From positions 22,078,062 through 22,142,061 of the forward strand of contig CM068315.1 of the NCBI GenBank assembly GCA_034766995.1: a stretch of DNA of 64,000 nt. The letters are read 5' to 3'. A program made the position numbers and the translations under genes. Source of the stretch: Acanthacorydalis orientalis (taxonomy: Eukaryota > Arthropoda > Insecta > Megaloptera > Corydalidae). Under the pieces are notes generated by a model. The model was given only the letters and a program-made list of their open reading frames with translations. It was not told the origin of the DNA and ran no database searches. Shown here piece after piece: positions 12,153-24,011 of the stretch. Within the stretch, counting starts at the first letter, position 1. Each line of letters starts with the position of its first letter.

Positions 12153-13014
12153 CTAAAAAATGAATGTATTCCATATTCTGTGTTGCATTCATTCAAATTA
12201 CAAGAATGTGAAGTTAACTTTGTAAAAGCGCAGAGAATTGAACCATTAGATAGAACTGATAGTTGGGTCGTTAAACAAAATTTAGTTTTTGTTTATTTTA
12301 ACAGTGGCCTATGTCACTTAATCTATCGAAAATTTCTGATGTGTGAAGAAAAAATAAATTACTTTTCTATTATGTCATGAGATAGCGGTTCAGGTAAGTA
12401 AATTTTAGATAATAATATAAAAGTGATATTCATTGCAGATTGTATATTTCAATTGCTTAGGTTAATTGATGTGTTTTGCAAATATATTACCACGAAATCG
12501 AAGTAGTACTTCTAGAAAATGGAAGCGATTAACACAATTATTAACGTCCTCTGCCGAATCAGACGGAGGTTTCTCTGCAAACATATTAAATAATGTAAAT
12601 CCATAAGCCCTAGAAATGGCGCAAGGAAAACCAAAAAAAAATAAAGAAAAAACGAAATGAACTTAATTATGCACAAATATAAAAATTAAGAGAAATAAGG
12701 AAGATACACCACCAAAAATTTGAAAATTGTTAATGCTAAAGTTTTTGAAAACGATAATTGCTTTTGCTCAAAAAAATGTAGAAATCTGAAAAAATGTGGA
12801 AAGAAACAAGCCAATTTTGAAATTTTTTGATAACTGGGTAATTTTGAAAAACAGAATTTACTTTTTTGTGGAGGAGCTCATAAATGAATAATAAAACAAA
12901 GGAAACTAAAACTTTTTAGAGAGAGAAGAGAAAATGGATCTATAAATACTTTATATTTACTACTAATTCAATTAAAGTGCCTGTGTACAATAGATTTTTT
13001 TAGATACCTCTAAA
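12149..13014. other. Unassigned stretch upstream of the transposon-like pseudogene
   Basis: Contains a strong splice-donor-like GTTCAG/GTAAGTA at about 12394 and a weak open frame (12180-12380). The candidate exon between TTTTAACAG and this donor carries stops in all three frames. May be decayed 5' parts of the 13.0-kb pseudogene. Confidence 0.3.
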
Positions 13015-13565
13015 ATGTCTGCTGGATGGTTAATTCGCGCTCTTAACGCACAGACAGCTGAAACAGTTTTCGTAGGAAAATTCCCAGATCATCTCGAAAA
13101 ACAAGTGAAGAAGAAGGTTGTAAAAAATTACATTATGAGTTTTCCTGCATATGAAAATTACTATATCAGAGTACGACATACTCCAAGTTTAAATTTAAAT
13201 TCTGATTTAGATATTAGAAAAATGTATAGCCTTTACGTTGAGAAGTGCCTGAAAAATGAGTGGACATACAGAAAAATATTTAATACTGAATTTAATTTGA
13301 ATTTTCATTCTCCTCGCAAAGATACGTACCAAAAATATAACTTTTAAAGCTATCATCATCACCCTCACCGTTCGCCCAAAAAAGGAAGGCCAAAAATATA
13401 TCAAAATATTCAATTACTTCCAGTATATGCCACCACCAGACCAGTAACAAACGAAAAATATAAAGATATGATGGACTTGTTTCCATATATCTCGCCAACT
13501 TATCAGAAATATTTTAAAGTATTTAAAACCGAAAAAAATTTAAAAAAAATAAAAAACATTAATTA
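13015..13565 (+). pseudogene. Transposon-like gene with zinc-knuckle motif, internally deleted
   Basis: An open frame from 13015 encodes 110 residues containing IMSFPAYENYYIR, LDIRKMYSLYVEKC, IFNTEFNLNFHSPRKDTYQK. This is the hallmark of a repeated insect gene family of transposon origin (consensus MY.LY...C......YR.iFN.eFNL.Fh.PKkDtC..C). The second cysteine position is tyrosine here. Directly after the stop, other plus-strand frames read VTNEKYKDMMDLFPYISPTY, matching the extreme C-terminus of the same family (K..DL..LLP.IP..hh). The central few hundred residues are missing, so the copy has a large internal deletion. A splice-acceptor-like TTTTTTTAG lies just upstream (about 13002). The family's biochemical function is unknown to me. 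Confidence 0.55.
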
Positions 13566-13862
13566 ATCTAAATCATGATAATAAAATGTTTCTTTCTAAC
13601 TTTTTTCTAATTGATATCACTTTTTAGATATACAATTAATTTTGAAAATAGTATGTCATTTGACATCTGCAAAAATATATTTACTTATAACCTAGAAATA
13701 AAATTTTACAATTATAGAAAATATTTATATTATAAGAGTAAATATTTGATCAAATATTTTGTTATATAGTTATAACATATTTTTTTATATATACGAAAGC
13801 AAAACCTTAAATATCTGGAAACGAGAAATATATGACTTGGGCCACTTTAATAATCATTAGCA

Positions 13863-13886
13863 TGCACACACACTCTCACACACACA

Positions 13887-13963
<77 letters not shown>
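13863..13963. repeat. Compound (CA)n-(TA)n microsatellite
   Basis: CACACACACTCTCACACACA passing into about 75 bases of TA. Confidence 0.96.
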
Positions 13964-13966
<3 letters not shown>

Positions 13967-14446
13967 CCTTTCTGAGAGATCATCTGTAAAATAATATAAT
14001 TTAAAAATAAAAATGTACTGAATAAGTTTATAAAAACTATGAAAATTTAATTTTAATATCGCAACATTTAATATATTTTTCAGAGTGATACATTTGATAA
14101 TTCTATAACAATATGTAATCATAGTTATAAGATAACAGCTTTACATATTGCATGAAAAACAGTTAGAAAATAATATAATGAGAATATGAAAGAGTACTTT
14201 AATGTGGTTATAGAAATTTCTATACTTTTGTTCATATAAATCTGTAATAATTTTATTTTCAAATATTTTCCATATCACACTTTCACAGCCTAGTAACTCG
14301 TAAACTATGAATACACCAAATTTCGATAAATTATAATTATTTTCTCTTAAACCGTATATGGAATCTTAATAAAATTAAATAAAAATGTTCCTCAGATATA
14401 AAAACGTTACATACACAAAACAATTTATAGTTTTGTTCTTTTAATA

Positions 14447-15685
14447 TTAGGTTGATGTACAAATAATTGCAGTTTTTCCGTATTCGAGTATAAAGACGCA
14501 TATGTCAATTAAAAATTATATTTATTACTCAAAATAAAGACCATTGGCCTGCATACATTCCTCCAAACGGGAAACGAGTTTGTTTATTTCTGCAATATAG
14601 AATTCTGTAGTTCTGAAATTAAGGAATTCATCGAAAGAGCTTTGAGCTGATGCTTGATATTTGAAAACCTTCTCTCGTAGGAAATTACTCAAATGTTTAA
14701 AAAAAAGGATAATCTGTCGGAGACAGGTCCGAAGAATAAAGTGGTTGAAGTAAGTTTCGTAATCCAATTCATTTAATTTTTTAAAAGTCATTTGTGTGAT
14801 GTGTGGTCGGGTGTTGTCACGAAGAAGAATTAGTCCTCTTCGATTGACTAATGCTGGCCGTAAACGATGCAACTTTTCGTGCATTTTTTCAATTTCCTAG
14901 ACAATATTTTTCTGCTGTTATTATTTCACCAGAATTCAAGAAGTTGTGGTGAATGATGCCTTTTGCCTACTACCAAACAGTGATCATAATCTTTTTTTCA
15001 TGAAGATGTGAAATGTTTCAAGTTTTTTGTAAAGAATTCACTTTTCATCATAAGTGGCAATGCGATAAAGAAAGGGATCATTTTTGTCACCCAAAAGAAG
15101 CGCAGAGCAGACTTGATATCGCAGAGTTGCTTGATGTTCGTTTAGATCACACGGAGCCCGTTTATGTAGCTTTTTTGTTTTTCCAGTTAGGCTCAAATGT
15201 CAAACAACTGTTGAATGATCAACACTGAGTTCTTCTGCCACCTCTCGAGTTGTTTTACGTGGATCCGCTTCAATAACTCTTAAATCATTATTATTTATAG
15301 CTAAAGGACATCTACGACCCTCCTCATTATCAAGACTTTCGTTTCCATTACAAATTTTTTGGAACCAGTGTTGAGCTGTACGTCCACTAATTGACTCTTC
15401 ACCAAAAACAAATTTGATATTTCGAGCAGTTTCTGTTGTTTTATATCCCAATTTAAACTCATACAACAAAATCGAGTGAATTTGCTTTCTTCCATAACTA
15501 ATTTAAGAGGTTATATCCAACAATACTAAATAATGAAAATAAGCTAAAATTAGTAGCGCTAATTTCATTATTTACAAAAATATACCACATGACTATAACA
15601 ATAGATAATAGTAACTAGCAAAATCTGCGCCAAACTTAAAATGATGAAAACCACTGGTGCAAATTTTGCACCGTTTGCAACCTAA
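14447..15685 (-). mobile_element. Cecropia-type mariner, full-length dead copy C
   Basis: 1239 bp bounded by TTAGGTTGATGTACAAATAA and GTTTGCAACCTAA. TA is present before the left end (14445-14446), while the right flank reads CA. Minus-strand reading gives an almost complete transposase in pieces. The N-terminus is MEESK (15497) with YEFKLGYKTTETARNIKFVF and the helix-turn-helix block RTAQHWFQK at 15469-15200. A degenerated middle with NSGEIITAEKY-like text follows near 14940. The C-terminal half is at 14884-14525: LRPALVNRRGLILL, then RDNTRPHITQMTFKKLNELD (second catalytic aspartate within RDN), FFKHLSNFLREK and LVSRLEECMQANGLYFE. The PPYSPDL-D motif is altered to a sequence lacking the third aspartate. 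Frameshifts at the start and in the middle make it inactive. It is the best reference copy for the deleted copies at 7.2 kb. Confidence 0.9.
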
Positions 15686-16583
15686 CATTTTTGGCTTTAC
15701 TTTAACAATATAACGTTTTTTCATAAAAAGAAACATGTAAAAATATTAAAAATTCAAAGTAAAATTTCTCTTAAATGAGTCAATATCGATATTAAATTTT
15801 GTATACAGCTTTAGAATGAAAAAAAGAATAATTATACAAATTTTCACCAACTTGTTAGTAATTTTGCATCTGTCCCATATATTAATAACATATAAAAGTA
15901 TTTTTCATTGTAAAATATTAAGTACATATTTTTTTAGTTTATCATATTTTCCAGAAGGTCATAAATGGGACAACAATTTATTTCGATTTTTGTTTTGTAA
16001 ACGTTAAGATATTAATTTTAATTGTTAAGAGCGTCTTTTAGTCTAAGAGAGAGTCTTTTATCTATGGTTAAGAGTTAGTTAAGGTTGTTAGTTTTTAATT
16101 ACTCGCATGATGAATTTAAGTAAAGAATATATTAAACATATAATTTCACAAGAGAATTAATTACAAATAAATTCCATGTATTAAAAAAAATTTTCAATGC
16201 ACTTTATAAATTTTTATCTTTAACAATAATAAAATATGCACTTTGTAATCTTTATTCATTTACAATAACTATGATAATACAAATAATGATTAACTATAAT
16301 AATGACAATAATAAGAAAAAAATATAACATTAAATTCAATATATTAATTTCTTTGACCGTCGAAATCACAACGGCATGGCTACGATGCGCTTCGCAACTA
16401 AATATATTACTATTATATTTAATTTGTACTGTTACTTCCATTCCATAATGGTATATGGGGCGCGATATACATACTTTTTATAAACCAGACGGACGAATAT
16501 CACAATGAATTCGTAAACGATTCGTTTCGTTTAATTCAAAACAGCGATACGACCATTTAATTGTGCTGTTCCAGCAGAGCGGA
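15686..16583. other. Intergenic stretch
   Basis: AT-rich with a short local repeat (GAGCGTCTTTTAGTCTAAGA and GAGTCTTTTATCTATGGTTA near 16027-16065) and a CpG-richer part at 16350-16600. No transposon motif is visible. Confidence 0.4.
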
Positions 16584-16611
16584 ATGTTCAAGCGTGCGAA
16601 ACTAATTATTG
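16584..16611 (+). other. Very weak candidate first coding exon
   Basis: ATG in a fair context (GCGGAATG) opens ten codons (MFKRAKLIIG) and runs directly into a consensus-like splice donor G/GTATGT. The preceding 150 bases are CpG-richer than the surroundings, as a promoter/5' UTR might be. No downstream exon could be tied to it, so this may be chance. Confidence 0.15.
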
Positions 16612-17126
16612 GTATGTTTTTTTTTTTATTTTTTCGTACAATATTTATGTGTTGACTAATAATAAGTAATATTATGATTAGCGAATATTATCGTTAGTAT
16701 TTCTTAATTATTATTTTTCGCGTTTTATTTCACATTATTGATCATTAAAAAAATACACTCAATGAATACGCATTAATCCATAATTATTTTTTCCATAAGC
16801 AACATCTCAACTTATAATAAAGTAATTATATTACATTATTTAAATGCTTTAATGATGAAAAAAATATGCTGTGGAAGCTAATTAAATATACTTTGTTTAA
16901 TATTTGCTCTATTAATACATACGAGTATATTAACACCAATCAACGATATTAGAAGATTTATGAATAAAATTATTTTATTTTACAAAATATGGATTGTACA
17001 TTATATGTGATTTCATTACAGATGTAATGGAGACACATCAGACAACAGTATTCAAAATTACAAATTAGTAATTATATTTATTTTTAAAAGCTAGAAAAAT
17101 ATATAACTGGCATATATGGTAGCTAA

Positions 17127-17128
<2 letters not shown>

Positions 17129-17177
<49 letters not shown>

Positions 17178-17202
17178 CATATATATATATATATATATAT
17201 AA

Positions 17203-17239
<37 letters not shown>
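17129..17239. repeat. (TA)n microsatellite with AAATACAT interruptions
   Basis: Three TA blocks separated by two identical AAATACAT interruptions; directly followed at 17241-17264 by a perfect 24-bp palindrome GCCTT...AAGGC with a TA core. Confidence 0.96.
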
Positions 17240-17241
<2 letters not shown>

Positions 17242-17347
17242 CCTTATATATATATATATAAGGCTGTTTTTTCTAGCTCAGGATAAATTAAGCATGAATG
17301 CACTGATAACCAACACTATTTATTTTTATCTGAATTTTAACAAAGTA

Positions 17348-18614
17348 TTGGATTGGAACCAAATATCATAGCGTTTTCCAGTAGCTATCATTAATTGTAG
17401 TTTCGCGCACAGCTCAATTATATTATATGATTCCATACGTGTTATTTTGACAGAATATTTCAACATTGCTTTTTCTACTATTTTTGTGCAATTTTATGAA
17501 TATTAAGTCTGTTAAATTTAAAATTAAAATGGAGAAATTTCGTCATTTGATGCTGTTTTTTTCCGGAGAGAAAAAAGCAGTTTAGAGACAGCAAAAAAAG
17601 ATATTCGTTATTTGTGAAGAAGGTACGGTAAATGTAAGTGCTGTTTGAAAGCGATTCGCTCGGTTCAGAGATGGAAAATTCGACCTAAAGATCGAAAACT
17701 GTCCGGTAGGCCTGCAGCAGTTGATAATGACAAAATTGCAACACTTATTGAAAATAATCAGCGTTACACGACACGAGACATCGCAGAGATACTGCAGGTG
17801 TCTCATACGAGTGTTAAGAGGCATTTGGAGACACTTGGATATGTGAATCACTACGATGTTTGGGTGCCTCATAATTTAACTGACAGAAATTTAATGTAAT
17901 GCATTTCCATCAGTGATTCGTTCCTTAAAAAAAACACACACAAAACGACCCGTTTCTAAAACGATTAATCACGAATGATGAAAAATGGATCTTATACAAT
18001 AATATGGACCGAAAAAGGTTTTAGACGAAACGAAATGAGCCTCCGTTAACCACTCCAAAAGCGGGACTTCATCCGAAGAAGGTGATGTTATTATTGAAAG
18101 GGTGTTGTGTATTACGAGCTTCTCTCAAATAATCAGACGATAAATTTGGAGAAGTATTGGGCTCAAATGGACCAATTAAAGGCGATAATTGATCAAAAGT
18201 GTCTAGAATTTCCCAATCGAAAGGGTATCGTTTTCCATCAAGACTACGTTAGACCTCATGTCTCTTTGCAGATCCGATATAAATTGGTGCAGTTTGGCTG
18301 AGACGTTCTACCTCATCAACCATGTTCACTTGATGTTGCACCTTCAGATTATCATTTATTCCGGTTTCTATATAGAATTCCTGTAATGGAAAAATCTTCA
18401 TTTTCCTGGAAGCCTGCAGAACACATCTGGATCAATTCATCATCAAGAAAGATGCCAAATTCTGAGAGGACGGAATTATGAAACTACATGAAAGATGGAG
18501 AAAGGTGATGAATGAAAATGGCACATATGGGTTAGAATAAATATATGTACAAATAAGTTAACACTGCCTTTGAATTTTATCTTAAAAACGCTACGAACTT
18601 TTGTTCCAACCCAA
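17348..18614 (+). mobile_element. Mellifera-type mariner, dead copy D
   Basis: 1267 bp from a decayed left TIR (TTGGATTGGAACCAAATATC, preceded by TA) to the right end CGAACTTTTGTTCCAACCCAA. Plus-strand transposase begins MEKFRHLMLFF at 17529. It shows the helix-turn-helix region TTRDIAEILQVSHTSVKRHL and LGYVNHYDVWVPHNLTD at 17645-17899. The first catalytic aspartate is in LITNDEKWILYNNMDRKR near 17965-18015. The second block reads NRKGIVFHQDYVRPHVSLQI near 18215-18275, where the usual QDNARPH is QDYVRPH. The C-terminal end is HERWRKVMNENGTYGLE near 18500. Multiple stops and shifts make it inactive. This type is characteristic of Hymenoptera and other insects. A near-copy in inverted orientation lies at 62367-63647. 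Confidence 0.9.
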
Positions 18615-18972
18615 AACAATAGTACTTCGTTCACTTACTAAAGCAAGTTTGTAATGCGTGCCTATTGCACAGTTAAACACATTAATGTTATGAGGTTATC
18701 TAGATCAACTTGCTAGAATTATGTCTTGATTTATTTTTTTTAAAAAAGTATTTTAATTTCAGGGATATTAGAAATATAACTATTTCTGAATTATGAATAT
18801 ATTTTATTATTATGTTAGTTAATTATTATAATTCCATATTCATTCAGGACAATGTTTTATTTCTGTATTATTGCAGAAGTAATTATTACAATAGCAAGAT
18901 AGCCGAATTTTTCTCTTTACTCATAAACTTTGATTTTGAGTAAATTTCAGTTTTTAAGTAGTTTGTTTTTTG
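18615..18972. repeat. Mariner 3' flank duplicated in inverted orientation
   Basis: The 358 bases after the mariner are repeated almost perfectly, in reverse complement, at 62018-62366 next to the other mellifera mariner (for example GTACTTCGTTCACTTACTAA and GATAGCCGAATTTTTCTCTT occur in both). Similarity ends at TTTTAAGTAGTTTGT. No gene is seen inside. Confidence 0.92.
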
Positions 18973-19009
18973 TGTAGTAGAGATGTACAAATAAGTAAAG
19001 ACTGCTTTT

Positions 19010-19400
19010 GCCAATTTTCAAAGCCTATACATTCGGCTATTCCTACTCATTCATTCGTTCCGGAGGAATTATCCAAATCGTCATTTCATGTTGTTGGCGC
19101 TTGTAGCCGTTCTAAACAATCCCTCATCCTCACCGATACTTTCCGGTTCATATCGATCGTTAAGAGAGACTTTAATTATTTTATAAGATCCTAGAAATTT
19201 TCCACGTAGTCTCATCTTGGTCTCGTACTGCGTCCTTTTGATCGAGACGATATCGCTCTCTTTATACAGATGCGCCATCTTCCTTTATTATTGTACGCCA
19301 AGCGATTTTCGTCTTTTATTCGTAGCATTTTCGTCTTCGTACACTCCTCGGGTTATTCTCGCTTCTGCTCGAATGCGCACCTGTTCTTCTTCACAATACA
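19010..19400 (-). pseudogene. Ty3/gypsy retrotransposon integrase C-terminus
   Basis: The minus-strand open frame at 19278-19081 reads YKESDIVSIKRTQYETKM, then LRGKFLGSYKIIKVSLNDRY, GEDEGLFRTATSANNMK. This is the GPY/F-type C-terminal module of gypsy integrases (consensus yk.GDlVaIkRTQ....lk.KflGPYkV.kV..nDrYdVe..g..eGp..T.TaAd.Mk). Upstream, a segment VRIRAEARITRGVYEDENAT fits the charged linker before that module. The catalytic integrase core, RT and LTRs are not recognisable, so this is a truncated copy of the end of pol. Its 3' side runs into the duplicated mariner flank. Confidence 0.75.
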
Positions 19401-19910
19401 TTGCTTTAGATTTAATTCCACCATGTAGCCCGCACCTGGACAAGAAGCTGGAGGTAGTGGTTTGGGTGAAGTTGCAAATCGGCTACATATTACTCATGCG
19501 GTGGATTTCGGTTATTATAACTCGGGATGATAATTGTTGTTAACGATTTGTCTCAGAGTGTGGAATTGGAACGTTTGGATTTTCTTCCAGTTCGTGTCGC
19601 AAGTGGTAGTTCACACCGGCAACATGTACGTGAGTTTTGATCTTATGCATACCTTAAAGATCGTCGACTTCAGTACGGTGGAGGGAGTGGATGACTTAAG
19701 AATCGGTAGAATGGTGAATTTGGCTCCCCTGGTCTTGTGATCCTATCATTTACTACCGCGGCGAAGTTCAAGTAAGGATGTCAAGTACAATGCATAGGTA
19801 TTTGATCTTGGGATGACTGAGTTTTATCATACAAGCAAGTCTACTCAATAAGATATTTACTCAGTGAATGAAGCTCCTTCCACCACTCCGCCCTAGTCAA
19901 TGTTAGAGCC
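19401..19910. other. GC-richer relic next to the gypsy fragment
   Basis: Composition resembles transposon coding DNA and is open over short distances on both strands, but I cannot match it to a specific domain. It is probably part of the same decayed retrotransposon. Confidence 0.35.
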
Positions 19911-19911
19911 T

Positions 19912-19974
<63 letters not shown>
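19911..19974. repeat. Compound (CA)n-(TA)n microsatellite
   Basis: About 28 bases of CA followed by about 36 bases of TA. Confidence 0.97.
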
Positions 19975-19978
<4 letters not shown>

Positions 19979-20309
19979 CTTTTATTCAAAAATATCAATC
20001 TACAATAAGAATCTGTAAAATCTTACTTTGATATGAGTTTATAAAACTTATAAGGTTACTAAATTACTATAATCGAAGTCAGGATTAGGAGTCTGAAATA
20101 TTTTTTCTCATTCTACAACCTTGCATGAAGAGATAGATTACTTAGTTCATTTTTATAGAAAATTTCGTGTAAACTCAGCAAAACTGAATGTATTGTTAAT
20201 TATATTTGCCTTTTTGTTTCGAATTAAAATTATTATAAATTCGCAATTTCAAAATGAAAAAAATAAAAAAAACAGTAAATTTGAATGACAATACACTTTG
20301 TTTTATTTG

Positions 20310-20360
20310 TACATACACGCACACTCACGCACTCACGCACGCACATACACACACACATGT

Positions 20361-20395
<35 letters not shown>
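20310..20395. repeat. Compound CACG/CACA-(TA)n microsatellite
   Basis: ACGCACACTCACGCACTCAC-type tract passing into TA. Confidence 0.93.
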
Positions 20396-20396
<1 letters not shown>

Positions 20397-20880
20397 TCGT
20401 ATATATATTATTACTATTTAAGTAATAAGCAATAATATCTTCACGCGCTGTAATTCGTTAAGAAATAATAGCATTTCTTTTGATGATATCAATATGCAAC
20501 TGAAAGTACGAGTATAATGTAACGTGTGAAAATTGCAAAGTATCCAAAGTTTCAACATACTCGTATGCGTTCATCTTGACATTATAAATGTGTACACGAA
20601 TATTATTTGCATTATTAAATAAGCTATTTAGAAAATAAGTTACAAGTTTCGTGTAACATTTGTGGCGTTATAGAGAAAACAATTCATATAGTTAATTATG
20701 AATATTTAAATTGTATAGTATTTTTATATATAAAAAATAATTAGACGCAGTAGTGTAGTATAAAGCACTAAGCAGTTTGTATACTAAATATTTTTTAACA
20801 TTTAATTGTCACTATATTCTTTTTGGGCTTGAAGGACTGAGATCTGTATGTTCATTAAAAAGAGATTTAACCTAGTAGTA

Positions 20881-20883
<3 letters not shown>

Positions 20884-20919
<36 letters not shown>

Positions 20920-20938
20920 TACATTATATAATATATAC

Positions 20939-21027
<89 letters not shown>
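20884..21027. repeat. (TA)n microsatellite with ACATATATACAT interruptions
   Basis: About 144 bases; gives false I/Y reading frames on both strands. Confidence 0.96.
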
Positions 21028-21399
21028 GGTATTTGTTCCAATATATACCTTACCATCTAATTTATTATTTGTACATATATTCTAATTTTAATATAGTTAC
21101 AAGTATATACATATTTTCTTACTAGTATCAATATCAATCATAGTATAAACCATGGATAAACTACATATAGGTATAAATGTTCCTTTATTTTAATATCTTT
21201 TTATTATGTTTACTATTTTATTATTTATCATTAGTTCCCTTCTGTTTTTTTTTAAAAAAAATAATTGATGATAATTAGAATATATGGCTTCAGTCTTTGT
21301 AAAAGTTTATTTTCGTAGTGAGACTATTCCGAGAAAATGTGTTTTATGTTTTTTTTTTGTTAAAAATTTTGTATTCTATATGTATATCATTTTTCGTGC

Positions 21400-22640
21400 T
21401 TGATCACTTTTGATTTAAAATATAATTTCGAGCAATTTGTTAATATGCAACTTTTTAGACGTTTTTTTACTGATTTTTTTCTTAAGTCCTGTTTGTCTTT
21501 CTGTTCTTCCTGGCGAATTTTTCCTACTAATAACATCATTTCGTTTATTTTTTCTAGTTCATTTGCTAAGATGAAGCGTGATCTATTTCTGTGTCAATAT
21601 GTTCGTATCTCAGTTCTACCTATTTTTTTTCTATTGGAAGTTGACGCTCCCATTCATTTTACTTAGGTTATCTAGATATCGTATCTAGGTTATCGGCATC
21701 TTAATTCCGGATAGTGCTCAGAAATATAATTTATTAATTATCTTATTCCTCTCGTTGAGAGCATCTCTCCTTTCGAGTTTTTTAATATGAGCTGAACATC
21801 TTCGATCGTTGGCAAAATACTCTTCACCGCAGCTCGCATAATTCGATGGCATGTTATTTTTCTTGATTCAGTTTTTTGATTCACTTGAAGCTATATTTGA
21901 CATAGTGCAATTTAATGTTGCAGTTTATCGTTGTTAGTACACATTTCTGTCATATGTAGCATTGTTGAACTCTATTTAGGAATCTGTAATTCTCCCAGTA
22001 TATTCTTGTGTGGAAAAAGTATAATATCAGTATTTTAGTCAATTTGGTATCTGTTTTGAAGATAGCGATGTTTATGGAACCGGAAGCGCTCTTCGCGCAT
22101 ATTACTTTTCTTCACACGGATGATTGAGAGACCCATTTATTAAACTTATTTTACGATTTATTCAGCTTTGTTGATTGGTAATTTAATATGTTGTGTGCTT
22201 CTTTTTGTTCTACCGATATATAATTCTGGAACTAAGCCTCTTTTCCTTTATGAAGGAGCCTAATTAATTTCCCACTTGGATTCTGTGGGCGTTTTTGGTG
22301 TATAGTAGGGTGACTCTACCTTTAATTACGATTTTCGTTAGTTTGATTTCCATGTTATCTACAAATCTTTTAAATTTTCTCTAATAACTCTTGTAGCATG
22401 GTTGGTGGGTTCAAATCGTTCTTCGTTTTTAACATCACCTGCTCGATGACTGATCCATTGGTGAGGGTATTGGTAGTAATGCTTGATGACGTCGATCCTT
22501 GTCTCCCATTAATTCTTGACGATTTTTTCCGACATTTTCTCTGCAACTCACCGATGTATAGCTTTTTTCTTGGCTTCATCCATCCATATTCTTCATTCGC
22601 GCCGGTCTTCTCAATATTCATAGTTTTCTAGAATATCTGC
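21400..22640 (-). other. Unassigned coding-like relic
   Basis: The minus strand has frames of biased composition. One is an 83-residue open frame at 22621-22370 starting MNIEKTGANEEYGWMKPRKK with a basic, serine/threonine-rich sequence. Between 21990 and 21400 there are charged, possibly coiled-coil segments (KKLERRDALNERNKIINKLY and ELEKINEMMLLVGKIRQEEQ). This could be a decayed retroelement gag-like ORF or an old cellular pseudogene. No diagnostic motif such as a CCHC knuckle was found. Confidence 0.3.
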
Positions 22641-23271
22641 AATAAAAATAACTACCCAGCGATACTAATATGTGACTAGTCAATCGTGATTATCTCATCT
22701 ATGTGAAATATTATATAAAACGACGAGGACACAAATCAGCCCTGATGTCTTGTCTCGGAACAAACATACACAACAGCGAACCCATTGCATTGTGTACGTA
22801 TTCTCTAAAAGTACGTGTTAATATGATATATACAGCTGTTCTTTCAACTTTACTGTATTCAGGTTAGAATTAGAATTTATTAGTTTTTTTAATTGAAATT
22901 ATTTTTCAACCTTCTTGTTGTTTTGCTGTTTTTTCCAAGATTATAATTATAAATCAATATCTTGATTAATTGAATTAGTAGTTTTTTTTAAACTAGTTAT
23001 TTTGACGATTTCAAAATTGTTAACTTTTGATTTACGACAGTACCTTCCATTCCTTTATTATTTTAATATATTACTTTTATTCGGATTATAGCGGCTTAAG
23101 ATTTTATACAGTATTCTCGTTTCCAAGTCAAACGTGTATCTACAGTATTTTATTTTCATTTAATATGACAAACGACAATTTTCTTACCTTTCTTCCTGAC
23201 TTCATTTCTTTCATTAACTTATTTTCTAATTTTATTTCCAAGAAAAAGTCTTGGAAAAATCAATTTTATTT
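22641..23271. other. Intergenic stretch with a TATA-like motif
   Basis: ATTATATAAAACGACG at about 22709-22724 resembles a TATA box and is followed by a GC-richer 80-base segment. No open frame follows. The remainder is AT-rich without a gene. Confidence 0.3.
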
Positions 23272-24011
23272 CTTAACATAGTCTCTATCGTGAACTATAC
23301 ATTTGGTCCAACAAGTCTTCAAAATACGCATTAACGGCGGCGATGACATCCTCATTTAACGAGAATTTCTACCCTCCAATCCTAATTTTCAAGTTTGGGA
23401 AGAAGAAAAATTCGCACGGGGCCAAGTCCGGAGAATAGGGTGGATGAGGAATCTTAATTCGTACAATCTTTCCATTGCAACGGTCGATTTGTGAGACGGC
23501 GCGTTGTCCTGGTGAAAGAATATTTTTATGTGCGTCAATCTTGGCCGTCATTGTTTCAGCTCTTCTTTCAAGCGGTCCATTAATGTTACATAATAGGCTT
23601 CTGTTATCGTTTTTCACTTCATTAAGTAGTCGACCAAGATGATTCATAGGTAATCACAAAAAAACAGTGGCCATCACTTTCCCAGTCGACAATACGGTTA
23701 TCGCCTTCTTTAGTGCACTTTCACCAATCGTTATCCACTACTTTGGCTGTTGCTTCAACTCAGGTGTATAGTAGTGGATCCATGTTTCATCCACGGCGAC
23801 TAATCGACGCAAAAAACCTTCTGGTTTTTTCCATTTTTGCGGCAACTGCTACAATGCTCGCTTTAAACATCTGTAGAACGTGAACAACACATCGCTTCTG
23901 GCTAAAATGTTGTCTTTGCTAATTTGAAAAGTGACACTTGATAGTCGCGACGTTACAAAGTGAATGGTGGCGCCATATCATAGGAATTTATCAAACTTAT
24001 CAAATGACCCT

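Noticed and set aside
12180..12380. 66-residue open frame and nearby strong splice donor at about 12394
   Set aside because: The exon implied by the donor and the upstream acceptor has stops in all frames, and the open frame has no recognisable content.
15013..15228. Open frame on the plus strand inside the mariner at 14.4 kb
   Set aside because: Antisense shadow of the transposase remnant; the minus strand gives the recognisable protein.
17582..17872. Minus-strand open frame (and its counterpart at 63107-63295) inside the mellifera mariners
   Set aside because: Antisense shadow of the helix-turn-helix coding region of the transposase.
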